In this document: positions 38,401-48,559 of the stretch, piece after piece
Layout of the letters: every line of letters begins with the position of its first letter
How positions within the stretch are numbered: the first letter of the stretch is position 1
Assembly (NCBI GenBank): GCA_023213235.1
Contig: CP096137.1
Coordinates: 197,587 to 261,586, forward strand
DNA: 64,000 bases
From: Elusimicrobiota bacterium
GTDB taxonomy: Bacteria; Elusimicrobiota; Elusimicrobia; UBA1565; UBA9628
Direction: 5' to 3'
Position numbers and translations under genes: made by a program
Notes under the pieces: model-generated
Seen by the model: the letters and a program-made list of their open reading frames with translations, nothing else
The model's database searches: none
Told to the model about the DNA's origin: nothing

Positions 38401-38583
38401 GTCAACGCCCGCCTCGCTCGCTTCTGCGCGAAGGAAGGAATCCCGTTCCTCGACCTGCTGCCGGCGTTCGCGCGCGCCGGGGATCCGGAGCACAGGATCT
38501 TCGGCGACCCTTTCCACTTCACGGTCGTCGGCCACCGCATCGCGGCCGACGCCATGCGGCCGTTCCTGAGGACGGATGGCTGA
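35417..38583 (+). CDS. YfhO-like membrane protein fused to an SGNH hydrolase domain (one frameshift)
   Basis: About 1,055 residues. The YfhO half has 'ALWNPLLFSGAPYFANFESALLYPPNW' (~60-90), about twelve helices, a soluble domain (~500-740) with 'VYSEHWRAWPLVPG', and a further helix. After a second hydrophobic segment (~775-795) comes an SGNH hydrolase domain: FLGDSVTAGG (Ser), CFNDL (Asn), and 'FGDPFHFTVVGHR' (Asp/His). One more G in 36430-36433 joins 'FLALG' to 'VHAPLYDVLYAYL'. The fusion suggests glycan transfer coupled to O-acyl removal or transfer outside the membrane. ATG overlaps the previous stop. Confidence 0.75.
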
Positions 38584-40066
38584 GCGCGGGCGCGAAGGAC
38601 CGCATCCCGGCTGGATCGCCGCGGCCGTCGCCGCGGCGGCGTTCTGGGCGTTCGCGCCCGCGCTGCGCAACGGCTTCGCCTGGGACGACGCCGAGAACTT
38701 CCTCGCCAATCCGCACTTCCGCGGCCTGGGCTGGACGCAGCTTCGCTGGATGTTCACGACGGCATGGCTCGGGCCGTACCAGCCGCTGTCCTGGCTCAGC
38801 GCGGCCGTCGACTGGACGGCATGGGGGTTCAATCCCGTCGGCTGGCACCTGACGAACCTGCTCCTGCACGCGGCCAACGCCGCCCTGTTCTTCTTTCTCG
38901 CCCGGCGCCTGCTCCCCAGGTCGCCGCGCGCCCTCTGGTGCGCGGCCGCCGCGGCCCTGCTTTTCTCGGTCCATCCCCTGCGCGTCGAAGCGGTCGTCTG
39001 GGCCACGGAGCGGCGAACCTTGCTCGCGGGGTTCTTCTACTTCGCGGCCCTCCTCTGCTGGCTCGAGGAAGGGCGGGCGCGGCGCGCGGCCCTGCCGCTC
39101 TTCGCGTGTTCGCTGCTGTCGAAGGGGATCGGCATCGGACTTCCGTTCACCTTGCTCGCGCTGGACGTCCATGCGCGCCGCCGCCCCGATATCAGGGAGA
39201 AGGCGCCGTTCTTCCTGCTGGCGGCCGCGTTCGGCGCCGTCGAGCTCGCCGCGTACGCGCCCGGCGTTCCCTCGCCCGTCGATGCCGCGGCGCGCGCCTG
39301 CTTCGCGCTCATCTTCTACGCGGTTAAGACGGTCCTGCCGCTGGGGCTCTCTCCATCCTACGACTTCGTCTGGCCTCTCGCGCTCTGCGGGCCCGCCGTC
39401 GCGGGCGCCGCGTGGTGGCTGTGGGCGGAGCGCGGACGGCGCCCGTGGGCGTGGGCCTCGGCGATCCACTACGCCGCGGCGCTGGCCCCGGTGCTCGGGC
39501 TCGTGAAGTTCGGCGAGCACGCCGTGGCCGACCGCTACAGCTACTTGTCCTGCGCCGTCTTCCCGCTTCTGGCCGCGGGCTGGCTGTCCACGCTCGAGGA
39601 TCGGAAAGTCTTTCCGCGCGCCGCGGCGGCGGCCGCCGCGCTCGCGGTCGGCCTGGGCGTCATGAGCTGGCGGCAGTCATTCGCATGGCGTGACTCCCTG
39701 AGCTTGTGGACGCGGGCCTACGCCGTGGACCCGGGCTCGGTTTTCGCCCGCAAACGACTGAGCCAGGCCTACTACAACGTGGGCAACGAATTCCTTCGCG
39801 CGGGGCGGGCGCGCGAGGCGGGGCGATTCTATTTCGCGGCGGTGAGAGTCGACGCGGACAACGCGCTGGCCCACAACAACCTGGGGACCGCGATGCTGAA
39901 CCTCGGCCTGCCCGACGAAGCCGTCTCGAGCTTTTGCCGCGCGTTGGGCGCCGACCCGCGCATGGGCGGCTCCGCGGCGAACCTGCGCGCCGTCCTCGTC
40001 CGCTACCCGAAACTGAATGGGCGGCTCGACGCGGGCTGCCGCGCCGCGCTCACCACCCGGGAGTGA
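38576..40066 (+). CDS. TMTC-like membrane protein with C-terminal TPR repeats
   Basis: 496 residues, complete. About ten helices with first loop 'NGFAWDDAENFLANPHFRG' (DD catalytic-type pair, residues ~32-45), 'ERRTLLAGFFYF' and 'GEHAVADRYSYLS', followed by two or so TPR repeats (~395-470; 'ALAHNNLGTAMLNLGLPDEAVSSF'). This is the plan of the eukaryotic TMTC O-mannosyltransferases and their many bacterial relatives. It overlaps the fusion gene by 8 bases and ends the + strand run. Confidence 0.75.
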   Translation: MAERGREGPHPGWIAAAVAAAAFWAFAPALRNGFAWDDAENFLANPHFRGLGWTQLRWMFTTAWLGPYQPLSWLSAAVDWTAWGFNPVGWHLTNLLLHAANAALFFFLARRLLPRSPRALWCAAAAALLFSVHPLRVEAVVWATERRTLLAGFFYFAALLCWLEEGRARRAALPLFACSLLSKGIGIGLPFTLLALDVHARRRPDIREKAPFFLLAAAFGAVELAAYAPGVPSPVDAAARACFALIFYAVKTVLPLGLSPSYDFVWPLALCGPAVAGAAWWLWAERGRRPWAWASAIHYAAALAPVLGLVKFGEHAVADRYSYLSCAVFPLLAAGWLSTLEDRKVFPRAAAAAAALAVGLGVMSWRQSFAWRDSLSLWTRAYAVDPGSVFARKRLSQAYYNVGNEFLRAGRAREAGRFYFAAVRVDADNALAHNNLGTAMLNLGLPDEAVSSFCRALGADPRMGGSAANLRAVLVRYPKLNGRLDAGCRAALTTRE

Positions 40067-41554
40067 CGTTGAAGCCGGCGAAGTCGCGGCACAGCGCCGC
40101 GACCGCCCGGGCGTTCCAGGCCAGAAGCGCGAGCATGATCGCGGCCGTCGCGCGCAGCTGATCGCGGCCGAAGGACGCCCAGCGCGCGGGCGCCAGGAAT
40201 AGCGGCAGCAGCAGCGGCATCAGGTGCTTGGTCTGACGCCAGTCGATGACGGTGAACGCGAGCGCCGTCATCAGCATCCAGGCCGCCCAGGGAGCGAGAA
40301 GCGCCCGCTCCTTACCGCGGCGCAGCCCGTCGGCCAGCGCCCAGGCGCCGAGCGGGAGCAGCAGATAGCCCGTGTGGCGCGAGAGCTGGAGCCACAGCTC
40401 GGCGGGGTCGGGGTAGCCGCCGTAGCCGAGCGGGTTGTCGTGCGCGATGCGGTCGAGCAGGTGCGAGCGGACGTGGTCGATCCAGAACACGCGCGCGTCG
40501 ATCGCGAGCCCCCACGCCCAGAACAGCGCGGTGCCCGCCATGAAGCCGAGGAGCGCCGGATGAATCTCCCTCTTCTCGCGCAGCCGCCAGGCGGCCAGCG
40601 CCAGCGGCAGGAAGACGAGCTTGTGATTGGCCAGCGCGGCGAAGGCGCCGGCCAGCGCGAAATCCGCGCGCGAGGACGCGAGCATCAGCGAGAGCAGGGC
40701 GAAGGCGTCGCCGGCGAAGTACCCGCCGTAGCTCGAGCGCACGAACACCTCGGGATTGGAGCCGTAGGCCGCGGCGACGAGGACTCCGAGCCAGGTTTTT
40801 CCCGAGAGGCGCGCCGCCCACGCGCCGAGCAGCGCGACGGTCAGCGCGGCGAGGAAGACGTTCGCCGCGCGCGTCGGCAGCAGCTCGGGGTCGCGGCGGA
40901 ATTCCGCGTAGAGCGCCTCGACCGTCTCGTCCTTCGCGTAGCGCGCGAGCTTGTCGAGGCGGTTCCAGCCGGCGAACGACGCGGCGACGTAGAAATGGAC
41001 GAGGGGCGGATGCGCGAAGTAATAGGGAGTGCCGCGGTCGGTCTTCAGCTCCGGGCTCAGCGACGTCAGCAGCCCCCAGCCGGTGCCCTGCGCCTCGTAG
41101 TCCTGGTCGTCGAGCGCGGGAACGTGCCGCGTCGCGCCCTGGAAATACAGCGCGTAGGACGCCGCGAAGAGGAAGAGCCCCGCGAGCGCGGTCTCCCGGC
41201 GCGGCAGGAGGGCGCGAGGCGGAGGGGGGCCGAGAGGGCCGCGACGTTGGTCGCGAGCCACGCGAGAGTCCACAGCCGCCCCGCGTCCGGCGGCCCGAAC
41301 AGGCGCGAGACGAGCAGCACGCCGAGCGACACCGCGGACGACGCGGCGACGATCCACAGGGGCGCCGACGGAGACGGCGCGCGATTCTTGAACAGCAGTC
41401 CGCTCAGCGCCAGCCCCGGCGCGGCGAGCAGGACGAGATTGATCCCCAGCGAGCGGAGGAACGGGTCGCCGACGAGTGGATTCTCGGGACGAAAGAGGAG
41501 AAAGAGGACGTTGAGCGCCGCCCAGACGACGGCGCGTTCGCGGGTCAGGAGCAT
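40050..41554 (-). CDS. GT-C-like membrane glycosyltransferase (one frameshift)
   Basis: About 501 residues, ten or more helices. 'VPALDDQDYEAQGTGWGL' is the acidic first loop and 'PYYFAHPPLVHFYVAASFAG' the second, as in PMT-like enzymes. Near residue 110 one more C in the run at 41224-41229 joins 'NVAALSAPPP' to 'PRALLPRRETALAGLFLF'. The start overlaps the nrdJ stop by 10 bases, an unexpected coupling to a DNA-precursor gene. Confidence 0.65.
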
Positions 41555-43893
41555 TCGCTGTGGCCGCAGTCGCGGCACGTCACGCCCGAGCACCCGGACT
41601 CGTGGGACACGTTCCTCGAGAAGCACTTCGGGCAGTGCTCGGCCGGCGCCGCGGGCGGCGCGAGCGCCTCCTCCGCGGCCGCGCCTTCGAGCCAGCCCGT
41701 CTTCTTCAGGTGCGCCCGCAGCGCCAGCGCGATCGCGTGCGGGATCGAGTCCACCTTGTTCGGCCCGAGACCGATCGGCTTATCTCCCTTGATCGAGTTG
41801 AGGTGCTTGAGCAGCCGCAGCGGATCGCCGCCCTCCGCCAGGTACTTCGAGATCAGGATGCCGACCAGCGAGGTCAGTCCCGCGATCTCGGTGCCGAGCG
41901 GGGGGATGTTGGTGAACAGCTGGAACGGCCCGCGCTCGTCGTAGTTGACGTGCACGTGCAGCGGGCCGTAGCCGGTGCGGATCTGGTAGTACTCGGCGGC
42001 CAGGCCCGCGGTCGCGTCGGGCTCGCGGCGCTTCTTGCCGGCGGGCTTGAGGTTCAGGACCTGCTGGGACTTCGAACCGTCGCGGTACACCGTCACGCCC
42101 TTGCAGCCGTGCCGATAGGCCATGAGATAGGCTTCTCGGACGTCGGCGATCGTCGCCGTTTCCGGCATGTTGATCGTCTTCGACACTCCGTTGTCCGTAT
42201 GCTTCTGAAACGCGGCCTGCATCTTGACGTGCGTTTCATAGGGAATCTCGTGCGAGGTCTCGAAGAGCCGCCGCGCGCCGGGGCCGAGCTTCTGAAGGAG
42301 CGGGTTGACCTCGACGAACACGTCCTTGGGATCGGGCTCGGCGCCGTTCTTGAGCGCCTCGAGCGCGCGCGCATTGTAGCGTGTGTACTCGACGGCGAAG
42401 AACGGCTCGATGCCGCCGCCCTGCAGGCCGGCCGCGATCGCGATGGTGCCCGTCGGGGCGATCGTCGTGCGCGCGCAGTGGCGCGGGCGCCGCTTCTCGC
42501 CGCGGAAGTGCGGCGAGGCGGGATCGTACGCCGAGCCCTTCCAGTTCGGGAAGACGCCGCGCTCCTTGGCGAGGGTTTCGGAGGCCTCGAGCGCCGCGCC
42601 GTTAATGAAGGACATCACGCGCTCGGCGAGCACGAGGGCGGCGGGATCGGAGTACGGCAGGCCCGACAGCACGAGCGCCTCCGCCCAGCCCATGACGCCG
42701 AGGCCGACGCGGCGGTTGCCCTTGGCCAGCCGTTCGATCTCCGGGAGCGGGTAGTCGTTGACCTCGATGACGTCGTCGAGAAAGCGGAGCGCGAGCGCGA
42801 CGCGCTCCTTGAGGCGCGGGAAGTCCCAGCGCCCCTTGTCGCCGACGAAGGCCGACAGGTTCAGCGAGCCGAGGTTGCACGGCTCCCACGGCAACAGCGG
42901 CTGCTCCCCGCAAGGATTGGTGCTTTCAATATCGCCCAGCGCCGGCGTCGTGTTCGAGCCGGAGGCGTTGATGCGGTCGAGGACCACATAGCCGGGATCG
43001 CCCGTGCGCCACGCGCCCTCGACCATCGCGTCGAAGACCTCCTTCGCCCGGATCTTCCCCGTGGTCTTGCCGTCGCGCGGATTGACGAGCGGATACTCGG
43101 CGTCGGCCTCGACGGCGGCCATGAAGGCGGCGTCGATGCCGACGGACACATTGAAATTGGCCATGACGTCGGCCTCGGATTTCATTCGTATGAATTCCAA
43201 TATTTCCGGGTGGTCGTACCTTAAGATGGCCATGTTGGCCCCGCGACGCGTTCCGCCCTGCTTGACCACCTCGGTCATCGTGTCGAACAGCTTCATGAAG
43301 GACAGCGCTCCGGAGGCGACGCCCGAGGTCTTTTTGACGCGGTCGCCCTTCGGGCGGATCGAGGAGAACGAGAAGCCGGTGCCGCCTCCCGACTTCTGGA
43401 TCATCGACTGGGCGGCCAAGGACTTGGTGATGCCCTCCATGGAGTCGGGCACCGGCAGGACGTAGCAGGCGGAGAGCTGCTGCAGCTCGCGCCCGGCGTT
43501 CATCAAGGTGGGGGAGTTGGGGAGGAAGTCCCAGGTGCTGAGCAGGTCGTAGAACTCGGCCGCCCACTTTTCCCGGAGAGCTTTCGCGGCGGGCACCTTT
43601 TCGGCCGCCTTTTCCAGGTTGGCCATCAGGCGGCGGAAGTTGGCGTGGCGGGCGTCGTGGTCGGGCAGGCCGGCGTGGTAGAGGCGCATGCCTCCTTCCT
43701 CTAATTTATGGACCCCTTCGAAAACGCCCCATTTCGCCGCGTCCTTATGGACGAGCAGCTCGCCCAAAGCCGCGTTGCGGGCCACGCCCATAAGCCAGGC
43801 CTCGGGGCTGGGGGCGTCCCGGAGGTACTTGTCGCGGATGACCTTGAGCTGGTTCTCGGTCAGGCGCAGGGCGGTCGACCTTTTCGGCGGCAT
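41545..43893 (-). CDS. nrdJ: Adenosylcobalamin-dependent ribonucleotide reductase (class II)
   Basis: 782 residues, complete. It reduces ribonucleotides to deoxyribonucleotides without an R2 subunit, using B12. Motifs include QLSACYVLPVPDS, SGGGTGFSFSSIRPKGD, the active-site NPCGEQPLLP, and 'RTTIAPTGTIAIAAG'. The C-terminus has a Cys-rich zinc-ribbon tail (CPKCFSRN...CRDCGHSEC) that re-reduces the active site. ATG 43893 lies 6 bases after a TACACT hexamer with GAGGGT between them, so it could be read leaderless or with a short SD. Confidence 0.95.
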   Translation of the reverse strand: MPPKRSTALRLTENQLKVIRDKYLRDAPSPEAWLMGVARNAALGELLVHKDAAKWGVFEGVHKLEEGGMRLYHAGLPDHDARHANFRRLMANLEKAAEKVPAAKALREKWAAEFYDLLSTWDFLPNSPTLMNAGRELQQLSACYVLPVPDSMEGITKSLAAQSMIQKSGGGTGFSFSSIRPKGDRVKKTSGVASGALSFMKLFDTMTEVVKQGGTRRGANMAILRYDHPEILEFIRMKSEADVMANFNVSVGIDAAFMAAVEADAEYPLVNPRDGKTTGKIRAKEVFDAMVEGAWRTGDPGYVVLDRINASGSNTTPALGDIESTNPCGEQPLLPWEPCNLGSLNLSAFVGDKGRWDFPRLKERVALALRFLDDVIEVNDYPLPEIERLAKGNRRVGLGVMGWAEALVLSGLPYSDPAALVLAERVMSFINGAALEASETLAKERGVFPNWKGSAYDPASPHFRGEKRRPRHCARTTIAPTGTIAIAAGLQGGGIEPFFAVEYTRYNARALEALKNGAEPDPKDVFVEVNPLLQKLGPGARRLFETSHEIPYETHVKMQAAFQKHTDNGVSKTINMPETATIADVREAYLMAYRHGCKGVTVYRDGSKSQQVLNLKPAGKKRREPDATAGLAAEYYQIRTGYGPLHVHVNYDERGPFQLFTNIPPLGTEIAGLTSLVGILISKYLAEGGDPLRLLKHLNSIKGDKPIGLGPNKVDSIPHAIALALRAHLKKTGWLEGAAAEEALAPPAAPAEHCPKCFSRNVSHESGCSGVTCRDCGHSECS

Positions 43894-43899
43894 ACCCTC

Positions 43900-43905
43900 A
43901 GTGTA
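43900..43905 (-). promoter_or_regulatory. -10 hexamer TACACT of nrdJ
   Basis: Minus-strand TACACT ends 6 bases before the nrdJ ATG. Confidence 0.4.
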
Positions 43906-43940
43906 ACAGCATCTTCGATTGATTGCCATGAGTTCGGGCA

Positions 43941-43969
43941 TTGACAATACGGCATATAAGCCGTATACT
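43941..43969 (+). promoter_or_regulatory. higBA promoter with palindromic operator
   Basis: TTGACA (43941-43946), 17 bases, TATACT (43964-43969): near-consensus sigma70. A 7-base inverted repeat ATACGGC/GCCGTAT (43947-43953, 43960-43966) fills the spacer and overlaps the -10, a likely site for autorepression by the HTH antitoxin. The -10 ends 7 bases before the toxin ATG. Confidence 0.75.
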
Positions 43970-43976
43970 GCCTCTG

Positions 43977-44365
43977 ATGGCGCATGAGTTGAAGTTGTAC
44001 GAAGATGAGAAGGGGCGTGCCCCGTCAGCGCGTATCTACGCTCGAAAAGCAAGAAAGTCAGAGGTGAGGCCGGGTGGCTCCTCCAAAGATTGGAAAATGA
44101 AGGCAACACACTGGGGCGGCCCGCGGTAGGATATTTGGAAGACGGTATTTATGAACTGCGCATCATCGTCGAAAGAGATCAGCATAGAATCCTATTTTTC
44201 TTCGAAGGCGATATTATCGTAGCAACGCACGCATTCTTGAAAAAGACGAAGAAAGTTCCTGCTGAAGAGATCAAGAGAGCCCTGAAAATTCGAGCTGATT
44301 GGACGACTCGAGAGGGGAAGACTAGATATGAAGACCAAGGTTCGCAATGGAGTTCCGCTGAGTGA
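43977..44365 (+). CDS. higB: RelE/HigB-family toxin (one frameshift)
   Basis: About 129 residues. Phage-derived Gp49-like/HigB fold: 'LRSKSKKVRGEAGWLLQRLENEG', 'LEDGIYELRIIVERDQHRILFFF' and 'THAFLKKTKKVPAEEIKRA', typical of ribosome-dependent mRNA interferases. One extra C in 44020-44023 is needed to join the N-terminal MAHELKLYEDEKGRAP. Codon use is AT-richer than neighbours, suggesting transfer. The antitoxin gene follows and overlaps by 38 bases. Confidence 0.82.
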
Positions 44366-44645
44366 GTTCCTCGGAGCCGAACTGGCTGACTCTGAGGTTC
44401 GGGCGCATTTTGAACAGGCCAAAGCCGCTACTCTGGCTGCTCAAGCGGTCGTAAGCGCTCGCCGGCGGGCCGGCTTGACCCAAACTGAATTGGGGAAGAA
44501 AATCGGTACCGACCAGAAAGGTGTCTGGCGGTTGGAATCCGGGGATCAGAATGCGACGGTTGAAACCCTGGGAAAAGTCGCCAAGGCGACGGGAGGGGTT
44601 TTAGTCATTTCGATCAAGCGTCCCCCGAAAGCCATCCGCAAATAA
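44328..44645 (+). CDS. higA: XRE-family antitoxin
   Basis: 105 residues. HTH_3 domain at residues ~45-95: 'RRRAGLTQTELGKKIGTDQKGVWRLESG'. Toxin-first order with the antitoxin after it is the HigBA arrangement. It would neutralise HigB and bind the palindrome at 43947-43966 to repress the operon. AT-richer than the neighbours, like the toxin. Confidence 0.85.
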   Translation: MKTKVRNGVPLSEFLGAELADSEVRAHFEQAKAATLAAQAVVSARRRAGLTQTELGKKIGTDQKGVWRLESGDQNATVETLGKVAKATGGVLVISIKRPPKAIRK

Positions 44646-44678
44646 CCCTGTTATCGTCGGGCGTAGGGCAATACAGTG

Positions 44679-44707
44679 TTGCACTGAGCGGGATGTTTTG
44701 ATACTAT
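44679..44707 (+). promoter_or_regulatory. Probable promoter of rplU-rpmA-obgE
   Basis: TTGCAC (44679-44684), 17 bases, TACTAT (44702-44707). The rplU ATG is 30 bases further on, preceded by CAGGAGT, so this transcript has a conventional leader with a Shine-Dalgarno site. Confidence 0.5.
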
Positions 44708-44737
44708 ATCTCTCTACCTCACAGGAGTCCCTCATTT

Positions 44738-45049
44738 ATGTACGCGATCATCGAGACGGGCGGAAAGCAGCTTTGGGTCATTCCCGGCGAGACCGTTAAG
44801 GTCGAGAAGCTGGAGGCCAAGGAAGGCGACAAGATCACCTTGAACGCCCTTTGGGCCGTGGCGGACGCGAAGGAAGGGTCGGAGCCGGCGACGAGCCGCT
44901 CGGCCAAGGTCACCGCGACCGTCGTCAAGCAGGGCCGCGGCGAGAAGATCCTCGTCTTCAAGAAGCGCACGAAGAAGGCTTACAAGAAGATGCAGGGCCA
45001 TCGCCAGTGGCTGACGTCCATCAAAATCGAAAACATCTCCCTCAACTAA
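44738..45049 (+). CDS. rplU: 50S ribosomal protein L21
   Basis: 103 residues, family length. N-terminus MYAIIETGGKQLWVIPGETV and the basic 'VFKKRTKKAYKKMQGHRQ' are the L21 hallmarks. Part of the large ribosomal subunit, bound to 23S rRNA. A clear Shine-Dalgarno (AGGAGT) precedes it. The order rplU-rpmA-obgE is conserved in many bacteria. Confidence 0.97.
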   Translation: MYAIIETGGKQLWVIPGETVKVEKLEAKEGDKITLNALWAVADAKEGSEPATSRSAKVTATVVKQGRGEKILVFKKRTKKAYKKMQGHRQWLTSIKIENISLN

Positions 45050-45052
45050 CAT

Positions 45053-45433
45053 ATGGCCTCTACAAAAGCACAGGGTTCCTCCAACAACGGCCGCGACTCC
45101 CACGGCAAGCGCCTCGGCGTCAAGCGTTACGGCGGCCAGCTCGTCAGCGCCGGCAACGTCATCATGCGCCAGCGCGGCACGAAGATCCTTCCCGGCCTCA
45201 ACGTGGGCCGCGGCAAGGACGACACGCTGTTCGCGAAGATCGACGGCGTCGTGACCTTCGAGTGGGCGTACAAGGACAAGAAGAAGGCGTCCGTGTACCC
45301 CGCGAGCGCCTCGGTCCCCGTCGGCGGCGTCATCAACGGCCGCCCGACCTCCAAGGCCGCCTCCGGCGAGGGCTTCAAGCCCGCTCCGAAGCCCGTTTAC
45401 AAGCACGTCGACGCGAAGCCGAAGCAGAAGTAA
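45053..45433 (+). CDS. rpmA: 50S ribosomal protein L27
   Basis: 126 residues. The conserved core '[29 protein letters not shown]' is at residues ~16-45. It begins [16 protein letters not shown] with no Firmicute-type cleaved leader, and its tail helps tRNA at the peptidyl-transfer centre. The C-terminus extends ~40 residues past the usual ~85, rich in Lys/Pro ([19 protein letters not shown]). Confidence 0.95.
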   Translation: MASTKAQGSSNNGRDSHGKRLGVKRYGGQLVSAGNVIMRQRGTKILPGLNVGRGKDDTLFAKIDGVVTFEWAYKDKKKASVYPASASVPVGGVINGRPTSKAASGEGFKPAPKPVYKHVDAKPKQK

Positions 45434-45451
45434 TTCGCCGGACGTGACGAA

Positions 45452-45488
45452 GGGGCTGTCTCCCGGTTCCGTTCCGGGAGACGGCCCC
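45452..45488 (+). terminator. Hairpin between rpmA and obgE
   Basis: 15-base arms (45452-45466 and 45474-45488) with a single G:U pair and 7-base loop TTCCGTT. Only a weak T-rich stretch (CTCTTT) follows, so it may be a partial terminator or attenuator that lowers obgE relative to the ribosomal genes. Confidence 0.6.
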
Positions 45489-45506
45489 CGACTCTTTCAC
45501 CACCAC

Positions 45507-46829
<1,323 letters not shown>

Positions 46830-46835
46830 CCCCCG

Positions 46836-47723
46836 ATGGCCAACACGCTGAAGGCGTACGAGACGAAGCTCTCCGACCCCTCCGACGTGTCCGGCGCGTA
46901 CGCGTTCTGCCAGGCCCTCGCCGACTCGCACTACGAGAACTTCCCGGTCGCTTCGCTGCTGCTGCCCAAGCGCCTGCGCAAGCACGTCGCCGCGCTGTAC
47001 GCCTTCGCGCGCATCGCCGACGACATGTCCGACGAGGCCGAGTACGAGGGCCGCCGCCGCGAGTGCCTGCTCAACTGGCGCTCGATGCTCGCCGACGTCG
47101 GCAAGCGCCCGGCGACCCACCCCGTCTTCCTCGCGCTCGAGGCCACCTTCAAAGACCTCGACCTGCCGAAGGAGCCCTTCGACGACCTCCTCTCCGCGTT
47201 CCTTCAGGACACGGAAAAGAACAGATACGAGACCTTCGAAGAGGTCATCGACTACTGCCGCCGCTCGGCCAACCCCGTCGGCCGCATCGTCTTGATGATC
47301 CATGGGTACAAAGACGCGGAACTCTTCCGTTATTCCGACGCGATCTGCACGGGCCTGCAGCTCGCCAATTTCTGGCAGGACGTGTCCGTCGACCTCAAGA
47401 AGGACCGCGTCTACATCCCGCAGGAGGACTTCAAGGCCAACGGGTACTCCGAAGCCGACCTGCGCATGGGCGTGTACAACGACCGCTTCAAGAATCTCAT
47501 GAAGTTCCAGGTCTCCCGCGCCCGCGCCCTCTTCGAGCAGGGCAAGCCGCTGCCCGAAAAGCTGCACTGGCCGCTCTCGCTCGAGATCCGCCTCACGTGG
47601 TACGGCGGGATGCAGATCCTCAAGATGATCCACCGGCTCGACTTCGACGTGATCCGCACGCGCCCGACGCTCAAGAAGCGGGAGTGGATCCCGCTCGTCG
47701 CCCGGGCGCTCGTCGGGTCATGA
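46836..47723 (+). CDS. hpnC: Squalene synthesis protein HpnC
   Basis: 295 residues, trans-isoprenyl diphosphate synthase (squalene/phytoene synthase) fold. Asp-rich motif 'RIADDMSDEAEY' and 'YCRRSANPVGRIVL', with 'LQLANFWQDVSVDLKKDRVYIPQED' as the second one. In the HpnCDE route, HpnC converts presqualene diphosphate to hydroxysqualene. Only 6 bases follow obgE, and hpnD overlaps its stop. Confidence 0.93.
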   Translation: MANTLKAYETKLSDPSDVSGAYAFCQALADSHYENFPVASLLLPKRLRKHVAALYAFARIADDMSDEAEYEGRRRECLLNWRSMLADVGKRPATHPVFLALEATFKDLDLPKEPFDDLLSAFLQDTEKNRYETFEEVIDYCRRSANPVGRIVLMIHGYKDAELFRYSDAICTGLQLANFWQDVSVDLKKDRVYIPQEDFKANGYSEADLRMGVYNDRFKNLMKFQVSRARALFEQGKPLPEKLHWPLSLEIRLTWYGGMQILKMIHRLDFDVIRTRPTLKKREWIPLVARALVGS

Positions 47724-48559
47724 CCGCGGCGGCGCCCGCGGCCGAGCGCAAGTCGAGCTTCTTCCTCGGCTTCCTCCTCCTTCCACCCGAGAAGCGCGCC
47801 GCGCTCTCCGCCGTCTACGCCTACTGCCGCCTCATCGACGACATCGTCGACGAGGGCCAGTCGAAGGAGAAGGCGCGCGAGGAGCTCGATTTCTGGCGGA
47901 GCGAGGTCGGGAAGATCTATCTGGGGACCGCCGAGCACCCGGTCGCCCGAGACCTCATCGGGCCCGTGAAGACCTACGGGATCCCCAAGGAAGAACTGCT
48001 CCAGATGATCCGCGGCTGCGCGCTCGATCTGGAGGAGACGCGCTATGAGACCCCGGCCGATCTGGAGAGCTACACGCGCGGCGTGGCCGGCTCGGTCGGG
48101 ATCATGTGCGCCCGGATTTTCGGTCCGCAACACATGCCGAAGGAACGCGTCGACGAGTTCGCGGTCGCCTTCGGCCACGCCTTCCAGCTGACCAACATCA
48201 TCCGCGACGTCGGCGCCGACCTCGAGCTCGGGCGCGTGTACCTGCCGGACGCCGACCTGCGCGCCGCCGGTCTCTCCACCGAGCGCCTGCGCGAGCGCGT
48301 CCACGACCCGGCCTTCGTCAAGGCGATGGAAGTCCAGTACCGCCGCGCGAAGGAGCATTACGCGAAGGGCCGCGCGCTCGTCGACCGCCGCGACCGCGGC
48401 GCGCTGGCGCCGGCCGAGGTGATGGCCCACGTCTACGAGGGCCTGCTCGACGACATCCGCGCCGGCGGCTTCCGCGTCCTGCACGGCAAGACCACGCTCT
48501 CGAAGCCGCGCAAGCTGTGGCTCGCCTTCCGCGGCTGGCTCTACTCCCATGGCCTCTAG
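47720..48559 (+). CDS. hpnD: Presqualene diphosphate synthase HpnD
   Basis: 279 residues, same fold as HpnC. Motifs: 'YCRLIDDIVDEGQ' and 'LTNIIRDVGADLELGRVYLP'. HpnD condenses two farnesyl diphosphates to presqualene diphosphate. ATG overlaps the hpnC stop (ATGA). Confidence 0.93.
   Translation: MTAAAPAAERKSSFFLGFLLLPPEKRAALSAVYAYCRLIDDIVDEGQSKEKAREELDFWRSEVGKIYLGTAEHPVARDLIGPVKTYGIPKEELLQMIRGCALDLEETRYETPADLESYTRGVAGSVGIMCARIFGPQHMPKERVDEFAVAFGHAFQLTNIIRDVGADLELGRVYLPDADLRAAGLSTERLRERVHDPAFVKAMEVQYRRAKEHYAKGRALVDRRDRGALAPAEVMAHVYEGLLDDIRAGGFRVLHGKTTLSKPRKLWLAFRGWLYSHGL

Noticed and set aside
4013..41792. Long Arg/Ala/Gly-rich open frames on both strands (for example 1748-3490, 36154-39006, 40224-41792)
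   Set aside because: They are opposite-strand or out-of-frame shadows typical of 70% GC DNA and lack any domain or start signal.
45444..45506. GTG 45444 as the obgE start
   Set aside because: It would translate the rpmA-obgE hairpin and add 21 residues absent from the family.
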